NCBI GenBank assembly: GCA_020721905.1
Contig: DYLU01000036.1
Span: 1 to 33,689 of the forward strand
Reading direction: 5' to 3'
Length of the DNA: 33,689 bases
DNA from: Leptospira biflexa
GTDB lineage: Bacteria > Spirochaetota > UBA4802 > UB4802
Every line of letters starts with the position of its first letter. The first letter of the stretch is position 1. A program made the translations under genes and the position numbers. Below are positions 1 to 8,579 of this stretch, piece by piece. The notes below the pieces were generated by a model. That model did no database searches, was not told the origin of the DNA, and saw only the letters and a list, made by a program, of their open reading frames with translations.

Positions 1-51
1 GAGTAGTTCATAATGCCGGTACGAAATGCAGGTTGTTGTTTCTATATTCAT
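1..51 (-). CDS. 5' end of an unidentified gene, cut by the left edge
   Basis: Only the first 17 codons lie in the window. The reading is ATG at 51-49 followed by N-I-E-T-T-T-C-I-S-Y-R-H-Y-E-L-L, open to the edge. A perfect GGAGG lies at 62-58, six bases upstream of the ATG, which is why I trust this as a real start even though it is too short to identify. It is transcribed divergently from the flavoprotein gene at 444. No family can be named from 17 residues. Confidence 0.6.
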   Translation of the reverse strand, partial: MNIETTTCISYRHYELL

Positions 52-443
52 GTGTATCCTCCAGAATATGTTTTTTATATACTATCACATCAGTATACAG
101 CTTTGCATGTAAAGTGTATACTATGATACTTTTATATATATAACGCTTAATATGCAATAATTTTAAGAAAAAATTATAAAAATTTTATTATTTGTGCACA
201 TCGTAAAGTGTCAAAGAAAAGCAATAGTGAAGTAAAAATTTAAAATCATCTATGCTATAGATAAAAAATAAAATATAGAAAACCAAAAAATTAGTTGAAG
301 CATTTTGATAGCAACACCATAAAAGTTATTGATATATAATAGAATATATAAAATAATATATTTCTTACAGTTGTTGCTGTTTACCATGCAACTAATAGCT
401 ACCATAAGCGTATTGTATTGTCATTGGATATGTAGCATATATT
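52..443. other. AT-rich divergent intergenic region
   Basis: This 392-base stretch separates two divergent genes and holds no convincing ORF. The part nearest the minus-strand gene carries a cluster of inverted GTATACT-like boxes, listed separately. The rest is very AT-rich. A TATAAT hexamer at 335-340 could be a -10 element for the gene starting at 444, but no good -35 sits 16-18 bases upstream. TTGATA at 305-310 is 24 bases away, which is too far. Confidence 0.6.
78..130. promoter_or_regulatory. Cluster of inverted GTATACT-like boxes (candidate operator)
   Basis: AGTATACA at 92-99 and TGTATACT at 115-122 are exact reverse complements, separated by 15 bases. A further TATACT lies at 78-83 and TGATACT at 124-130. 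The array begins about 27 bases upstream of the minus-strand start codon at 51, where a regulator of that gene would bind. The boxes are seen directly; the operator role is inferred. No regulator can be named. Confidence 0.4.
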
Positions 444-1661
444 ATGAAACAAAAAATAGGCATCATTGGCGCAGGTGCTTCAGGGCTTATTGCTGCATAC
501 TTTGCTTCACACAATAAGCATAATGAAGTCCATATATTTGAAAAACAGAATAAAATTGGCCGCAAGGTGACAGCTACCGGTAACGGCAGGTGTAATCTGA
601 CCAACATGAATATGGAGCCGGAGCATTATCACTCGGGTGATATACAGTTTGTTACCAGGGTGCTGCAGAGTTTTTCACTACAGGACACGCTCAATTTCTT
701 TCATTCCATTGGTATCTTAACAACAACTCTGGAAAACGGCAGGGTGTATCCTGCATCACTGCAGGCTTCTACCGTAGTGAAAGTTTTTGAACATGAGCTA
801 TCGCATAATAATGTTCATATACATCTTTCACGAAAGATTGAATCCATTCAGCCTGCAGGTCAAGGTTTTAAGGTAACCACTGCAGGTAAAGAAGAACATT
901 TCTTTCATAAAGTTATACTTGCCTGCGGCAGTTGCGCATACGGGTCACTGGGTGCATCAAGGGACGGATATGAGCTTGCACGCATGGCAGGGCATACCGT
1001 CATTGAGCCATTTCCGGCAATACTGCCTCTGAACATTATAAACAAGCAGCTTCACACATTACAGGGAATACGCTGGGATTGCGCATTGGATGTAGTGGTT
1101 GATAATACCACCGTACAGCAGGTAACCGATGAGGTGCTGTTTACTGCATATGGCATATCAGGCCCTGCTGCGCTTGCAATTTCACGTAATGTCAATGCCG
1201 GACTGCTTAAGGGAAAGGATGTAACCATTCAGTGTAACATCTTCCCGTATTATGATTATCCCGCATTGCGTGATCATTTTGAAACGCTACTTTCTCAACC
1301 AAACAAATCGCTTGAATTTGCTTTATATGGAATAATGAATAACAAAATGCCCCGTGTATTTTTATCAATGGCAGGTATTCCGTATGAATGGCCTGCATCT
1401 GAATCACTCAATGACATTGATGTAATCATTCAGGCATTTACCCGTGCAACACTGTATCCGGGTAAGCCGCGCCCTTTTACTGAGGCAGTGGTGGCAGCAG
1501 GTGGCATTGATGTAAATGAGGTTAACGCGCCAACGATGGAATCAAAATTGCATAAAGGACTTTTCATTACCGGGGAACTGCTGGATGTTGATGGTAACAG
1601 CGGTGGATATAATCTTCAGTTTGCATGGAGTACCGGAGCCATGGCCGGAAGAAATACCTAA
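444..1661 (+). CDS. HI0933/YhiN-family flavoprotein (NAD(P)/FAD-dependent oxidoreductase)
   Basis: The protein has 405 residues, the usual length for the HI0933-like (YhiN) family of soluble FAD proteins. The N terminus has a Rossmann dinucleotide-binding motif (G9-x-G11-x-x-G14) with an acidic residue, E33, at the end of the second strand where the FAD ribose binds. The family signature GRKVTATGNGRCNLTN follows at 39-54. Near the C terminus, GELLDVDGNSGGYN is the second conserved FAD-contacting block, followed by QFAWSTG. The physiological substrate of most members is unknown; BaiN-type relatives reduce bile-acid intermediates, but nothing here points to that. The ATG at 444 gives the expected N terminus, although no good Shine-Dalgarno is visible. 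The stop overlaps the stop of the convergent DUF493 gene by a few bases. Confidence 0.9.
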   Translation: MKQKIGIIGAGASGLIAAYFASHNKHNEVHIFEKQNKIGRKVTATGNGRCNLTNMNMEPEHYHSGDIQFVTRVLQSFSLQDTLNFFHSIGILTTTLENGRVYPASLQASTVVKVFEHELSHNNVHIHLSRKIESIQPAGQGFKVTTAGKEEHFFHKVILACGSCAYGSLGASRDGYELARMAGHTVIEPFPAILPLNIINKQLHTLQGIRWDCALDVVVDNTTVQQVTDEVLFTAYGISGPAALAISRNVNAGLLKGKDVTIQCNIFPYYDYPALRDHFETLLSQPNKSLEFALYGIMNNKMPRVFLSMAGIPYEWPASESLNDIDVIIQAFTRATLYPGKPRPFTEAVVAAGGIDVNEVNAPTMESKLHKGLFITGELLDVDGNSGGYNLQFAWSTGAMAGRNT

Positions 1662-1906
1662 AACATTGTGATAAATCCTTCAATGTTAGCAATAGCGCTA
1701 CATAACCTATCTATATGTTCTGGCGTGTTAAATGTTGCTGTAATAGTATATGAAATAAATGTATTACGACTGCTTTCTTTTTCAGTTATAGTTATGGTCT
1801 GAGCATGTTCTGTACAGGTGTTGTAAAGGACATCCCTTGTGTACGGAAAATTTTTAAAGATGACCTTAAAAGTTATTTTCTGAGAGAAATCATGTTCATC
1901 GTTCAT
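1658..1906 (-). CDS. DUF493 (YbeD-like, UPF0250) small protein
   Basis: This 82-residue protein matches the DUF493/YbeD fold by pattern. A beta strand (ITFKVIFK) leads into a helix containing a VLYNTC stretch. The family's typical S-S-x-x-x-x-x-S-x-x-x-T-A-T strand is present as SSRNTFISYTITATF, and the last helix and strand end in IANIEGFITMF, close to the family's usual ending with a short I-x-G-V/F-x-x-x-x tail. The family resembles ACT-like regulatory domains, and its function is not established. It lies nine bases downstream of the Ldh-type dehydrogenase gene on the same strand, so the two are probably co-transcribed. The Shine-Dalgarno is weak. The 3' end overlaps the convergent flavoprotein gene. 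Confidence 0.75.
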   Translation of the reverse strand: MNDEHDFSQKITFKVIFKNFPYTRDVLYNTCTEHAQTITITEKESSRNTFISYTITATFNTPEHIDRLCSAIANIEGFITMF

Positions 1907-1915
1907 GGATTTATC

Positions 1916-3025
1916 TTACAACTTCAATATTTCATATCCCTGCAAACCCTGCTCATCACGCATTGTGATAAGCTCTTTCATTACTTCCCTGTTTACCGGC
2001 ACACCTTTATCCCTGCGCTCCAGATATACAAGATATTCTTTTTCACCGGCAGTGTAAATTCTATTCTGTCCTGGCATCTTTGCTGAATTCCGCAATTGTC
2101 GCAGTATATCACCGGTAATAGATTTGAACGATTGTATATCGGTAAAGGCTTCAATATCTATTGCTATGAAAAAATGCCCCAGATGATACGGCACCTTATT
2201 CCCTTGAGTATCAAAGCCCGAAAGCATCTTTAAATAGCTTCCTGCCTGTAATGCGGCTGATAATATTTCAACCACCGTACAGTATCCATACCCTTTGTAG
2301 CCGGCACCATCCTCGCCAATGCCTCCAAGCGGGGTCAGAGCCATAGTACCCTTGATGAGGCCATCCAGCACTTCATGCGGGTCAGTGCAGGTATCCCCCT
2401 TGTGATCAATAACCCATCCCGGGGGTAGCGGCTTATTAAGGCGCGCATATACTTCAACCTTGCCTCTCTGGCTTAAACTGGTAGCACAATCAAGCAAAAA
2501 CGGGAACTGTTCATCAGTGGGTATACCAAAGGTCAATGGATTGGTTCCCAGCATATTTTCCACTCCAAAGGTTGGCGCAACCGAAGGGCGTGCATTGGTA
2601 CCGGTTATCCCTATCATATTGTTGTCGGCTGCCATCTTAGCGTAATACCCGGCAATCCCATAATGAGTTGAATTGCGCACAGCAACCATCCCCAAGCCAT
2701 ACTTTTTTGCCTTGTCGATAGCCATCTGCATTGAGTGGTAGGCTACAACCTGCCCCATGCCATCATGTCCATCAATGACTGCCGTCGCTGGTCCCTCTTT
2801 TACTATTTCAAACTGTGTTACCGGTTTTTGTATGCCAATCTTTATGCGATCATAATATATTGGCTTAAGACGATTAACCCCATGCGAATCAATGCCGAAC
2901 TTATCGGCGGTAATCAGCACATCAGCACATATTTTAGAATCATCTTCCGGTACGCCTATACTTTTAAAAACATCTATCATATACTGTGTTGCAATATCAA
3001 AGGGTATCCACATAACTTCTTCCAT
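1916..3025 (-). CDS. Ldh-family oxidoreductase (malate/L-lactate/ureidoglycolate dehydrogenase type)
   Basis: The 369-residue protein belongs to the NAD(P)-dependent 2-hydroxyacid dehydrogenase family that is unrelated to classical LDH (malate, L-sulfolactate, ureidoglycolate and 2,3-diketo-L-gulonate enzymes). The motif DSHGVNRL at 46-53 carries the conserved active-site His. NSTHYGIAGYY at about 118-128 carries the catalytic His region, and GTNPLTFGIP at about 160-169 is the cofactor-binding segment; the later GYKGYGY glycine-rich segment is also typical. The actual substrate cannot be read from sequence. GGAG lies 10-13 bases upstream of the ATG at 3025. An internal Met at codon 5 is an alternative start. 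The gene heads a two-gene minus-strand unit with the DUF493 gene and is divergent from the crotonase at 3286. Confidence 0.88.
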   Translation of the reverse strand: MEEVMWIPFDIATQYMIDVFKSIGVPEDDSKICADVLITADKFGIDSHGVNRLKPIYYDRIKIGIQKPVTQFEIVKEGPATAVIDGHDGMGQVVAYHSMQMAIDKAKKYGLGMVAVRNSTHYGIAGYYAKMAADNNMIGITGTNARPSVAPTFGVENMLGTNPLTFGIPTDEQFPFLLDCATSLSQRGKVEVYARLNKPLPPGWVIDHKGDTCTDPHEVLDGLIKGTMALTPLGGIGEDGAGYKGYGYCTVVEILSAALQAGSYLKMLSGFDTQGNKVPYHLGHFFIAIDIEAFTDIQSFKSITGDILRQLRNSAKMPGQNRIYTAGEKEYLVYLERRDKGVPVNREVMKELITMRDEQGLQGYEILKL

Positions 3026-3210
3026 AGCAATACTCCAATAAATCGTAATATAGTTGCATACTAAAAAATTTCAATACATAGTAGATCACGATGTTGTTAC
3101 GTTCTTGTATAAGAATACATTAACAATACTATGAATATGAATAATTGCAGTACTTACACCAAGAATTTTTGCAATAAAAAGGTCAAGAGTATTTTTCTAA
3201 AAATTTCTTC

Positions 3211-3245
3211 TTTACAACTTTTACTCTTGTACAATATTGTGTACA
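3211..3245 (+). promoter_or_regulatory. Candidate promoter with paired TGTACA boxes upstream of the crotonase gene
   Basis: TTTACA at 3211-3216 and TATTGT at 3235-3240 form a weak sigma-70-like pair with an 18-base spacer. The -10 lies between two TGTACA palindromes at 3228-3233 and 3240-3245, an arrangement that would let a dimeric regulator cover the promoter. The 260-base divergent gap (3026-3285) otherwise shows only AT-rich sequence. The promoter and operator roles are inferred. Confidence 0.35.
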
Positions 3246-3285
3246 TATATAGTTAAATTTTTATTACACATAATGGGGGCATGGT

Positions 3286-4050
3286 ATGTTGCAGAAAAGA
3301 GTAGAAGATAATGTCTGCATTCTTATTTTCAATGACGGCAAAATGAACGCACTCACCGACACAGTGCTGAATGACCTTCGCAATTATCTTAAAGAAGCAG
3401 CAGCTGATACTTCAATTAAAGGAGTAATACTTACCGGCGAAGGTAAAACATTCTCTTCAGGATTTAGTTTGCCTATGTTTTTAAGTTTTAAGAATGTCGA
3501 TGAAGTAGTTAAATTCTTTGAAGTTGAAGAAGAAATTTTACTGGAACTCTTCATGTTTGAAAAGCCGGTTATTGCAGCCTTAAATGGCCACACTGTTGCC
3601 GGCGGCATGATTCTTGCCATGGCATGTGATTACCGTATTATGAAAAACCATCCAAAAATCAAGATGGGCATGAGCGAGATCAAGATTGGACTGCCTCTTT
3701 CTATTGCACAGTGGAATGTGGTGCGGTTTGGCCTTGACAGTGACAAAAAGTTCAGAGACATCATGTATTTTGGCAATATGTTTGCTCCCGAACAGGCGTT
3801 ACAATCAGGTCTTGTTGACGAACTTGTTGATGAAGATAAACTGATATCAAGAGCAAAGGAGCTTATTAACCTGTGGAAGAATAACCCGGGCAATGCTTTT
3901 ACCCCTCTTAAACTCTGTATACGAAAAGAAACTGCTGAAAGGATTAGAAAAGAGTTAAAAGAAGGCGATATGAAAAAAGAATTGAAGTGTTTCTTTGATG
4001 AAAATGTCCGCAAAACCTTAGAATTTGTACAGGCAGCAATGGGTAAGTAA
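3286..4050 (+). CDS. Crotonase-superfamily protein, probably delta3-delta2-enoyl-CoA isomerase-like
   Basis: The 254-residue protein has crotonase length and fold signatures. FSSGFS at 56-61 and GHTVAGGM at 101-108 supply the two backbone NH groups of the oxyanion hole that binds acyl-CoA thioesters. The catalytic region reads MSEIKIGLPLSIAQW, with one acidic residue at E131. It lacks the PGxGGTQ segment of enoyl-CoA hydratases and resembles the N-E-x-x-x-G-I/L-x-x-P pattern of delta3-delta2-enoyl-CoA isomerases (ECI1 type), which use a single Glu to move a double bond in unsaturated fatty acid oxidation. A GGGGG Shine-Dalgarno lies seven bases upstream of the ATG. No other beta-oxidation gene is visible nearby. 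The superfamily call is firm; the isomerase subtype is inference. Confidence 0.85.
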   Translation: MLQKRVEDNVCILIFNDGKMNALTDTVLNDLRNYLKEAAADTSIKGVILTGEGKTFSSGFSLPMFLSFKNVDEVVKFFEVEEEILLELFMFEKPVIAALNGHTVAGGMILAMACDYRIMKNHPKIKMGMSEIKIGLPLSIAQWNVVRFGLDSDKKFRDIMYFGNMFAPEQALQSGLVDELVDEDKLISRAKELINLWKNNPGNAFTPLKLCIRKETAERIRKELKEGDMKKELKCFFDENVRKTLEFVQAAMGK

Positions 4051-4110
4051 TTTTTATGTCCTATATTTCCGATAATACAATCAAAGGAACTATGGGACTT
4101 CATCGTTACT

Positions 4111-7083
4111 ATGAATATAAAAGAAGCGGGATGGAAAATATTTTCACTGCGCAGTGAGGAAGTATCATTTACCATCCCGCTTTTTTTTCTTTATTTGTTT
4201 TCAGGAATATTCTTTGCAACCGGTCAGGTTTATACCGAATCACTGTTTTTACAAACATACGGGGCAGCAGGGCTGTCTAAATTTTTTGCCATTAATGGAA
4301 TTGTTTTATTTCTTTCCGGATTTATCTACACCTATTTCCTTGAATTATTTTCTTTAAAGCGGGCATATATTCTGCTCATTATGCTGTTCTGCTGTATACC
4401 CGGCAGCACTTTGCTTCCTTCAGGCTGGGCGCCGCATGACCCTCTTTATCTTTTTACCGGCAATTATATTGCAACATTTTACTTAGATGCTCATTTTATT
4501 AATTTTTCATTTCAGTTCCTTACCCTGCAAAGTTCCAAACGGATATTCCCGTTTTTAATGGCTGGTTCCAAATCAGGCGTAATAATCATAACTATTATCA
4601 TTTCCATGTACAGTACGCTCTTCATTCAATATGCTGCGTATATATGGCTTGCAGCCGGGATTTTAATACTTATCCCATTTTTTGCAACTGCAAGAATAAG
4701 CACTGGGGCCACCCGCAGCCATTCTGAACACACCTTTATGGACAAATTATCTACTCTTTCTTCAAGCCGTATGTTTATTGTAAGTGCCGTTGCAATATTT
4801 ATTATGGCAATTGCCAATCAGCACACGGAGTATTTTTTTGCACGCATCGCCACACACATATATCCTTCACAGCACAAGCTTGCTGTTTTTATAAGCAGGT
4901 ATACATTTATAACCGATTTCATAACAGTAGTCATGCAGCTGTTTGTTACATCACGCATCATTAAAAAATTGAGTATTCCAGCAGCCAACCTGCTCTATCC
5001 CTCATCATTCTGCTTGATTATCCTGTATACAGTGTTATCCCCCACACTGCTTGCTGCGGCAGCATTGCGTTTTTTCAGAAAAAATATGAGCTTCTTTATT
5101 CGCCAGCCAGTAAGCAACATAATGTTATCCATCTATCCTGCTGACAGAGTAAACCAGGCACGGTCAATCATTAATAGCATCGTCAACCCATCAGGCATGA
5201 TAGCAGGTGGACTATTGCTTTCATTATATACAACGCTTTCACTGCATACCGTTTTCATCATTGCCCTTGTAGTTGGTATATTATTTGTGGCAATAACCAT
5301 AAAACAGAATGCCCTTTATAAAGAAGCAATCTATTTCAAATTACAGCCGCAGCTACCACAAACATTGCACATAACCGGCAGTGATATCATTGAAATAGTC
5401 AAAAATCCACATATAGAAAATAAATCTGAATTTATTGATACACTGCTGCAGCAGGGTATGAGAGCAGAACTGTTTCCCATGATTATCCGGTATTATGATT
5501 TGCTATCTGAAAACACCAGGATACATCTGCTATCTATCATATATGAAGCACCTGAAGAACGTGCCATTGAAATAAGTAAAAAAGCAGTCAATGATGAACA
5601 CCCACTGGTACGGGGATATGCCTATCGTTTCCTGTCACAATGTTCAATGGTTACCCGCAAGGAAATTCTGCTGCAATCTAAACCAATACTTCCAATTGAA
5701 CCTTTAGTTTACTCTGTTCTGACAAATGACAGCGCATACAGTGAAGAATCCATAACCAACACACTCCATGAGCTTGAACAAAAGATTATCCAGGGCAAAG
5801 AAGGAGCCTGTATGGAGTTTCTCATGCTCTGTTCTGTCAGTAAACCCCAATTATACTCAGGCTTGCTATATCGTTTAGCCCTGACCACTGGCAATCTTAT
5901 TTTATTTCAGTTTATTGTCCTTCATGCCAGTATGCTTTCTTTATCTCAGGTTATACGACTACTTTACCGCTTTAAACATGCACCGCTTCATGACCTTAAG
6001 CGTTTCCTGACTGAAGCACGGATAAATCCTGAAATAAAATTTTTGCTATGTGATATCCGCTTTGATCTGCCCGTTGAAATGCTTTCGTCACTGTTTAGTG
6101 CTGAAACTGACTATTCAATTCTTGAAAACCGGATCATTCAGAAGCGGCCCTACCATAACAAAGCAAACTATCTGAATGCATTTATTGCAGTGAATATAGT
6201 ACCAGAGGAAACTTTACCGCTTTTTATTAATGCTTCCATTGCACGGATTCACCAGCTATATCAGTGCCGTGCTACCATTGAAGTACTTCCCCTTGATAAA
6301 TTAGTAAAAGACTTTTTTACAATCATATTTAATGATGCAATACTCTATGAAAAGAATTTGCTTATAAAAGCGCTGGCACTGTCTACTGGAGTACATGTTG
6401 ATATTGCATACGAATCAAATCTGCTTCTCAAAGATATAGAAATTGAAAATTATATCATTGAATTTTTAACTCTGACACATAAAGGCAAAAAGGTAGCATC
6501 ACTTGAAACCTATTTTGCAAAGGAAGCTACACCTATTCCCTTGCCTCTTCTTGTCAAAAATTGCAAATACCTGCGTTCAAGTATGCCTGCACTGTCTAAA
6601 CAGCTTGACTATTGTATTTCCCTGATTAATAATACTCACAGCACCAAGGAGGACCCAGTGTCACAGACAATACAGGTACTTACCTTCCTGAAACAGAATG
6701 CCCTTTTTAAAGAAACACCTGTTGACCAGCTTGTTCATATCATGCAGATTGCCCGTATACAAAAGCTTCCTGAAAATACTGAATTCATCAAAGAAGGTCA
6801 AACCGGTGATGAGCTTTTCATTATCATGGAAGGTGAAGTCAGCGTCATCAGAAAGGGGAAAGAGATAGCCCGTTTAGGAATGGGAGATTGTATTGGGGAG
6901 TTATCCATTATAGATAAAGAGCCCCGCAGCGCTACCGTGAAAACCACACGACAATCCCTTTTGCTTTCCTTACAGCGCAATGATTTTTTATTAACGTTGA
7001 AATCAAATCCTGCAATAGCTATAAATGTAATGAAGGTTATTGCTGATCGCCTCAGATCAACATTATCACAATACAATATATGA
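4111..7083 (+). CDS. Multispan transporter fused to a helical-repeat region and a cyclic-nucleotide-binding domain
   Basis: The 990-residue protein has three parts. Residues about 15-415 hold around ten or more hydrophobic helices and read as an MFS-like or ATP/ADP-translocase (NTT/Npt-like) carrier. Residues about 420-850 are soluble and helical, compatible with HEAT-like repeats (segments such as HPLVRGYAYRFLSQC). Residues about 860-985 are a cNMP-binding domain with the phosphate-binding cassette GELSIIDKEPRSATV at about 929-943. That cassette keeps the Glu and Arg that contact the cyclic nucleotide, so binding is plausible. Members of this architecture are often annotated as Npt1/Npt2-type nucleotide transporters, but the substrate is not readable here. 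The gene starts 60 bases after the crotonase; the first in-frame ATG is used and has no strong Shine-Dalgarno. It is likely an inner-membrane protein sensing cAMP or cGMP. Confidence 0.75.
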   Translation: MNIKEAGWKIFSLRSEEVSFTIPLFFLYLFSGIFFATGQVYTESLFLQTYGAAGLSKFFAINGIVLFLSGFIYTYFLELFSLKRAYILLIMLFCCIPGSTLLPSGWAPHDPLYLFTGNYIATFYLDAHFINFSFQFLTLQSSKRIFPFLMAGSKSGVIIITIIISMYSTLFIQYAAYIWLAAGILILIPFFATARISTGATRSHSEHTFMDKLSTLSSSRMFIVSAVAIFIMAIANQHTEYFFARIATHIYPSQHKLAVFISRYTFITDFITVVMQLFVTSRIIKKLSIPAANLLYPSSFCLIILYTVLSPTLLAAAALRFFRKNMSFFIRQPVSNIMLSIYPADRVNQARSIINSIVNPSGMIAGGLLLSLYTTLSLHTVFIIALVVGILFVAITIKQNALYKEAIYFKLQPQLPQTLHITGSDIIEIVKNPHIENKSEFIDTLLQQGMRAELFPMIIRYYDLLSENTRIHLLSIIYEAPEERAIEISKKAVNDEHPLVRGYAYRFLSQCSMVTRKEILLQSKPILPIEPLVYSVLTNDSAYSEESITNTLHELEQKIIQGKEGACMEFLMLCSVSKPQLYSGLLYRLALTTGNLILFQFIVLHASMLSLSQVIRLLYRFKHAPLHDLKRFLTEARINPEIKFLLCDIRFDLPVEMLSSLFSAETDYSILENRIIQKRPYHNKANYLNAFIAVNIVPEETLPLFINASIARIHQLYQCRATIEVLPLDKLVKDFFTIIFNDAILYEKNLLIKALALSTGVHVDIAYESNLLLKDIEIENYIIEFLTLTHKGKKVASLETYFAKEATPIPLPLLVKNCKYLRSSMPALSKQLDYCISLINNTHSTKEDPVSQTIQVLTFLKQNALFKETPVDQLVHIMQIARIQKLPENTEFIKEGQTGDELFIIMEGEVSVIRKGKEIARLGMGDCIGELSIIDKEPRSATVKTTRQSLLLSLQRNDFLLTLKSNPAIAINVMKVIADRLRSTLSQYNI

Positions 7084-7093
7084 ACACAATGCA

Positions 7094-7126
7094 GTACGCA
7101 TTACGTACATAATTATCATCGATAAT
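7094..7126. promoter_or_regulatory. Two short inverted repeats upstream of the outer-membrane protein gene
   Basis: GTACG at 7094-7098 pairs with CGTAC at 7104-7108, and ATTATC at 7112-7117 pairs with GATAAT at 7121-7126. Both lie in the 110-base gap before the gene starting at 7194. They could be operator half-sites or minor transcript hairpins. No U-tract follows, so they are not terminators. The arms are short enough to arise by chance. Confidence 0.2.
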
Positions 7127-7193
7127 GAACAGTGGCAGGTATACCGTAAACAGGCATTGTAAAAAATCACATAATTACTATTTTAAGGAACTT

Positions 7194-8471
7194 ATGGTGA
7201 ATAAATCTATACAATACATTCTTTTAGGTGCAGTCATTTCCATTTCAATGACACTATTTGCGCAGGACAAACCCCATGAAGAAAAATCCCTGGTTGGCAA
7301 AACTATAAAGAAAACACTTGAGACAATTGATAAACAAACATTATACAAAGAAAAAAAAGAGACCAAACAGGATATAGCTGACAAAAAACAAATACATACA
7401 TACCAGCAGGCTGATTTTGATAAACTGAAGGATGCTACCCATGAAGATATCTCAACCATTATAGTTTTGCTTGGCGAGATACCACTGGAATCCAGAAAAA
7501 GTATTTTTGCCCCTGCCATCCTTTATAACAAGAACAATATTTTTAACTCAAATACGGATTTTGCTTTTACCTGGGTTGGGTTCAAAGCTACTGCAAGATT
7601 CACTCAGAAAAAATTTATATGGGATAATGTTTCATTGCAGGAAACATTAATTGGATCATTTTTATATGCCAGTGGCACAAACTTTGGTTTTTTTGGGGAG
7701 CGTTTTAATGAAGACCTCCTGTTTTACACAAACTACACATCGGAGATAGTTACCTTAAAAATTTCTTTGCCGTTATATAACATCCTGGGCTTAACAATTG
7801 ATTCCCGGCAATACTTCTTTGTAGAACAAGACACACCTCCTGATTTTATTATGCCAAAAAATCATTACAACCTTTTCCCGCGTATTGACTGGAATATTGA
7901 GCACTATACCGAACAGGGAATTGATCAATTATTCAACGGCATTGCATTTCACAACTGGGTTGGGTATGGAATACGCAGCCAGTGGGACACATGGGGTGAA
8001 CCTGGCAAGCTTCAGATGGGTAAAGAAGCTAAAACCTTTGTTATTTATTCATCAACATTAACCTGCGGCAAGGTCTTTGGTAACAACCAGAATGTCATTG
8101 TACGCATACGCATTAAAGGTGGCATTGATAATGACTTTTTATCCCAGCCACGCTTTGGGGGAACCATTGATAATGCAAAACTTGATGTTGTTCATGGCAC
8201 TATAGTTGATCAGTTCAGGGTGGAATCATTTGCATTGGGCAATGTTGTATATGGATTCAATCCGGGAAGGCGCCTTCGCATGAATTTGTATTGTGATTAT
8301 GCATATATCATTCAACCGCAGTCGCAGTCGGTTATTGGCGGCGGATTAGGTTTCAGGATACTGGGTCCCGGGGGGCTCCCCATCTGGCTTACTCATGGAA
8401 CAAGCAAGAATATATCGTCACCTGATGATATCAACCATGTTGTTATGATAATGACCGCAGCGGGTTTTTAA
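7194..8471 (+). CDS. Predicted outer-membrane beta-barrel protein, family not recognised
   Basis: I place the start at 7194 rather than at the upstream in-frame ATG (7125). AAGGAA lies at 7185-7190, and the 7194 start begins a clean signal peptide (MVNKSIQYILLGAV...) ending at a likely cleavage after LFAQ. The 7125 start has no Shine-Dalgarno and would bury that signal. The mature part has a Lys/Glu-rich segment of about 60 residues, then alternating polar and hydrophobic strands rich in Tyr, Phe and Gly. It ends in Phe (MTAAGF), the usual recognition end for outer-membrane barrel assembly. The total is 425 residues. A surface or porin-like role is inference. It follows the cNMP-domain transporter on the same strand. 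Confidence 0.7.
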   Translation: MVNKSIQYILLGAVISISMTLFAQDKPHEEKSLVGKTIKKTLETIDKQTLYKEKKETKQDIADKKQIHTYQQADFDKLKDATHEDISTIIVLLGEIPLESRKSIFAPAILYNKNNIFNSNTDFAFTWVGFKATARFTQKKFIWDNVSLQETLIGSFLYASGTNFGFFGERFNEDLLFYTNYTSEIVTLKISLPLYNILGLTIDSRQYFFVEQDTPPDFIMPKNHYNLFPRIDWNIEHYTEQGIDQLFNGIAFHNWVGYGIRSQWDTWGEPGKLQMGKEAKTFVIYSSTLTCGKVFGNNQNVIVRIRIKGGIDNDFLSQPRFGGTIDNAKLDVVHGTIVDQFRVESFALGNVVYGFNPGRRLRMNLYCDYAYIIQPQSQSVIGGGLGFRILGPGGLPIWLTHGTSKNISSPDDINHVVMIMTAAGF

Positions 8472-8579
8472 AAAATAACTTGACGTAATAGAATATATTG
8501 AAACAAACTTTGTCATGTATTAGATTTACTATGATGAACTATCGTCCACATTAAAATTTAACATACAAGCAGGTTAACT

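Noticed and set aside
3630-4175. 181-codon minus-strand frame over the crotonase end and transporter start
   Set aside because: It is antisense to two well-supported genes; its Ser/Phe/Ile-rich translation is typical of a shadow frame.
7113-7126. Second start (ATG at 7125) for the barrel protein as the true start
   Set aside because: There is no Shine-Dalgarno, and the signal peptide would be internal.
8472-8579. FMN riboswitch upstream of ribH
   Set aside because: The leader is 108 bases of AT-rich sequence with no conserved RFN-element blocks that I can find.
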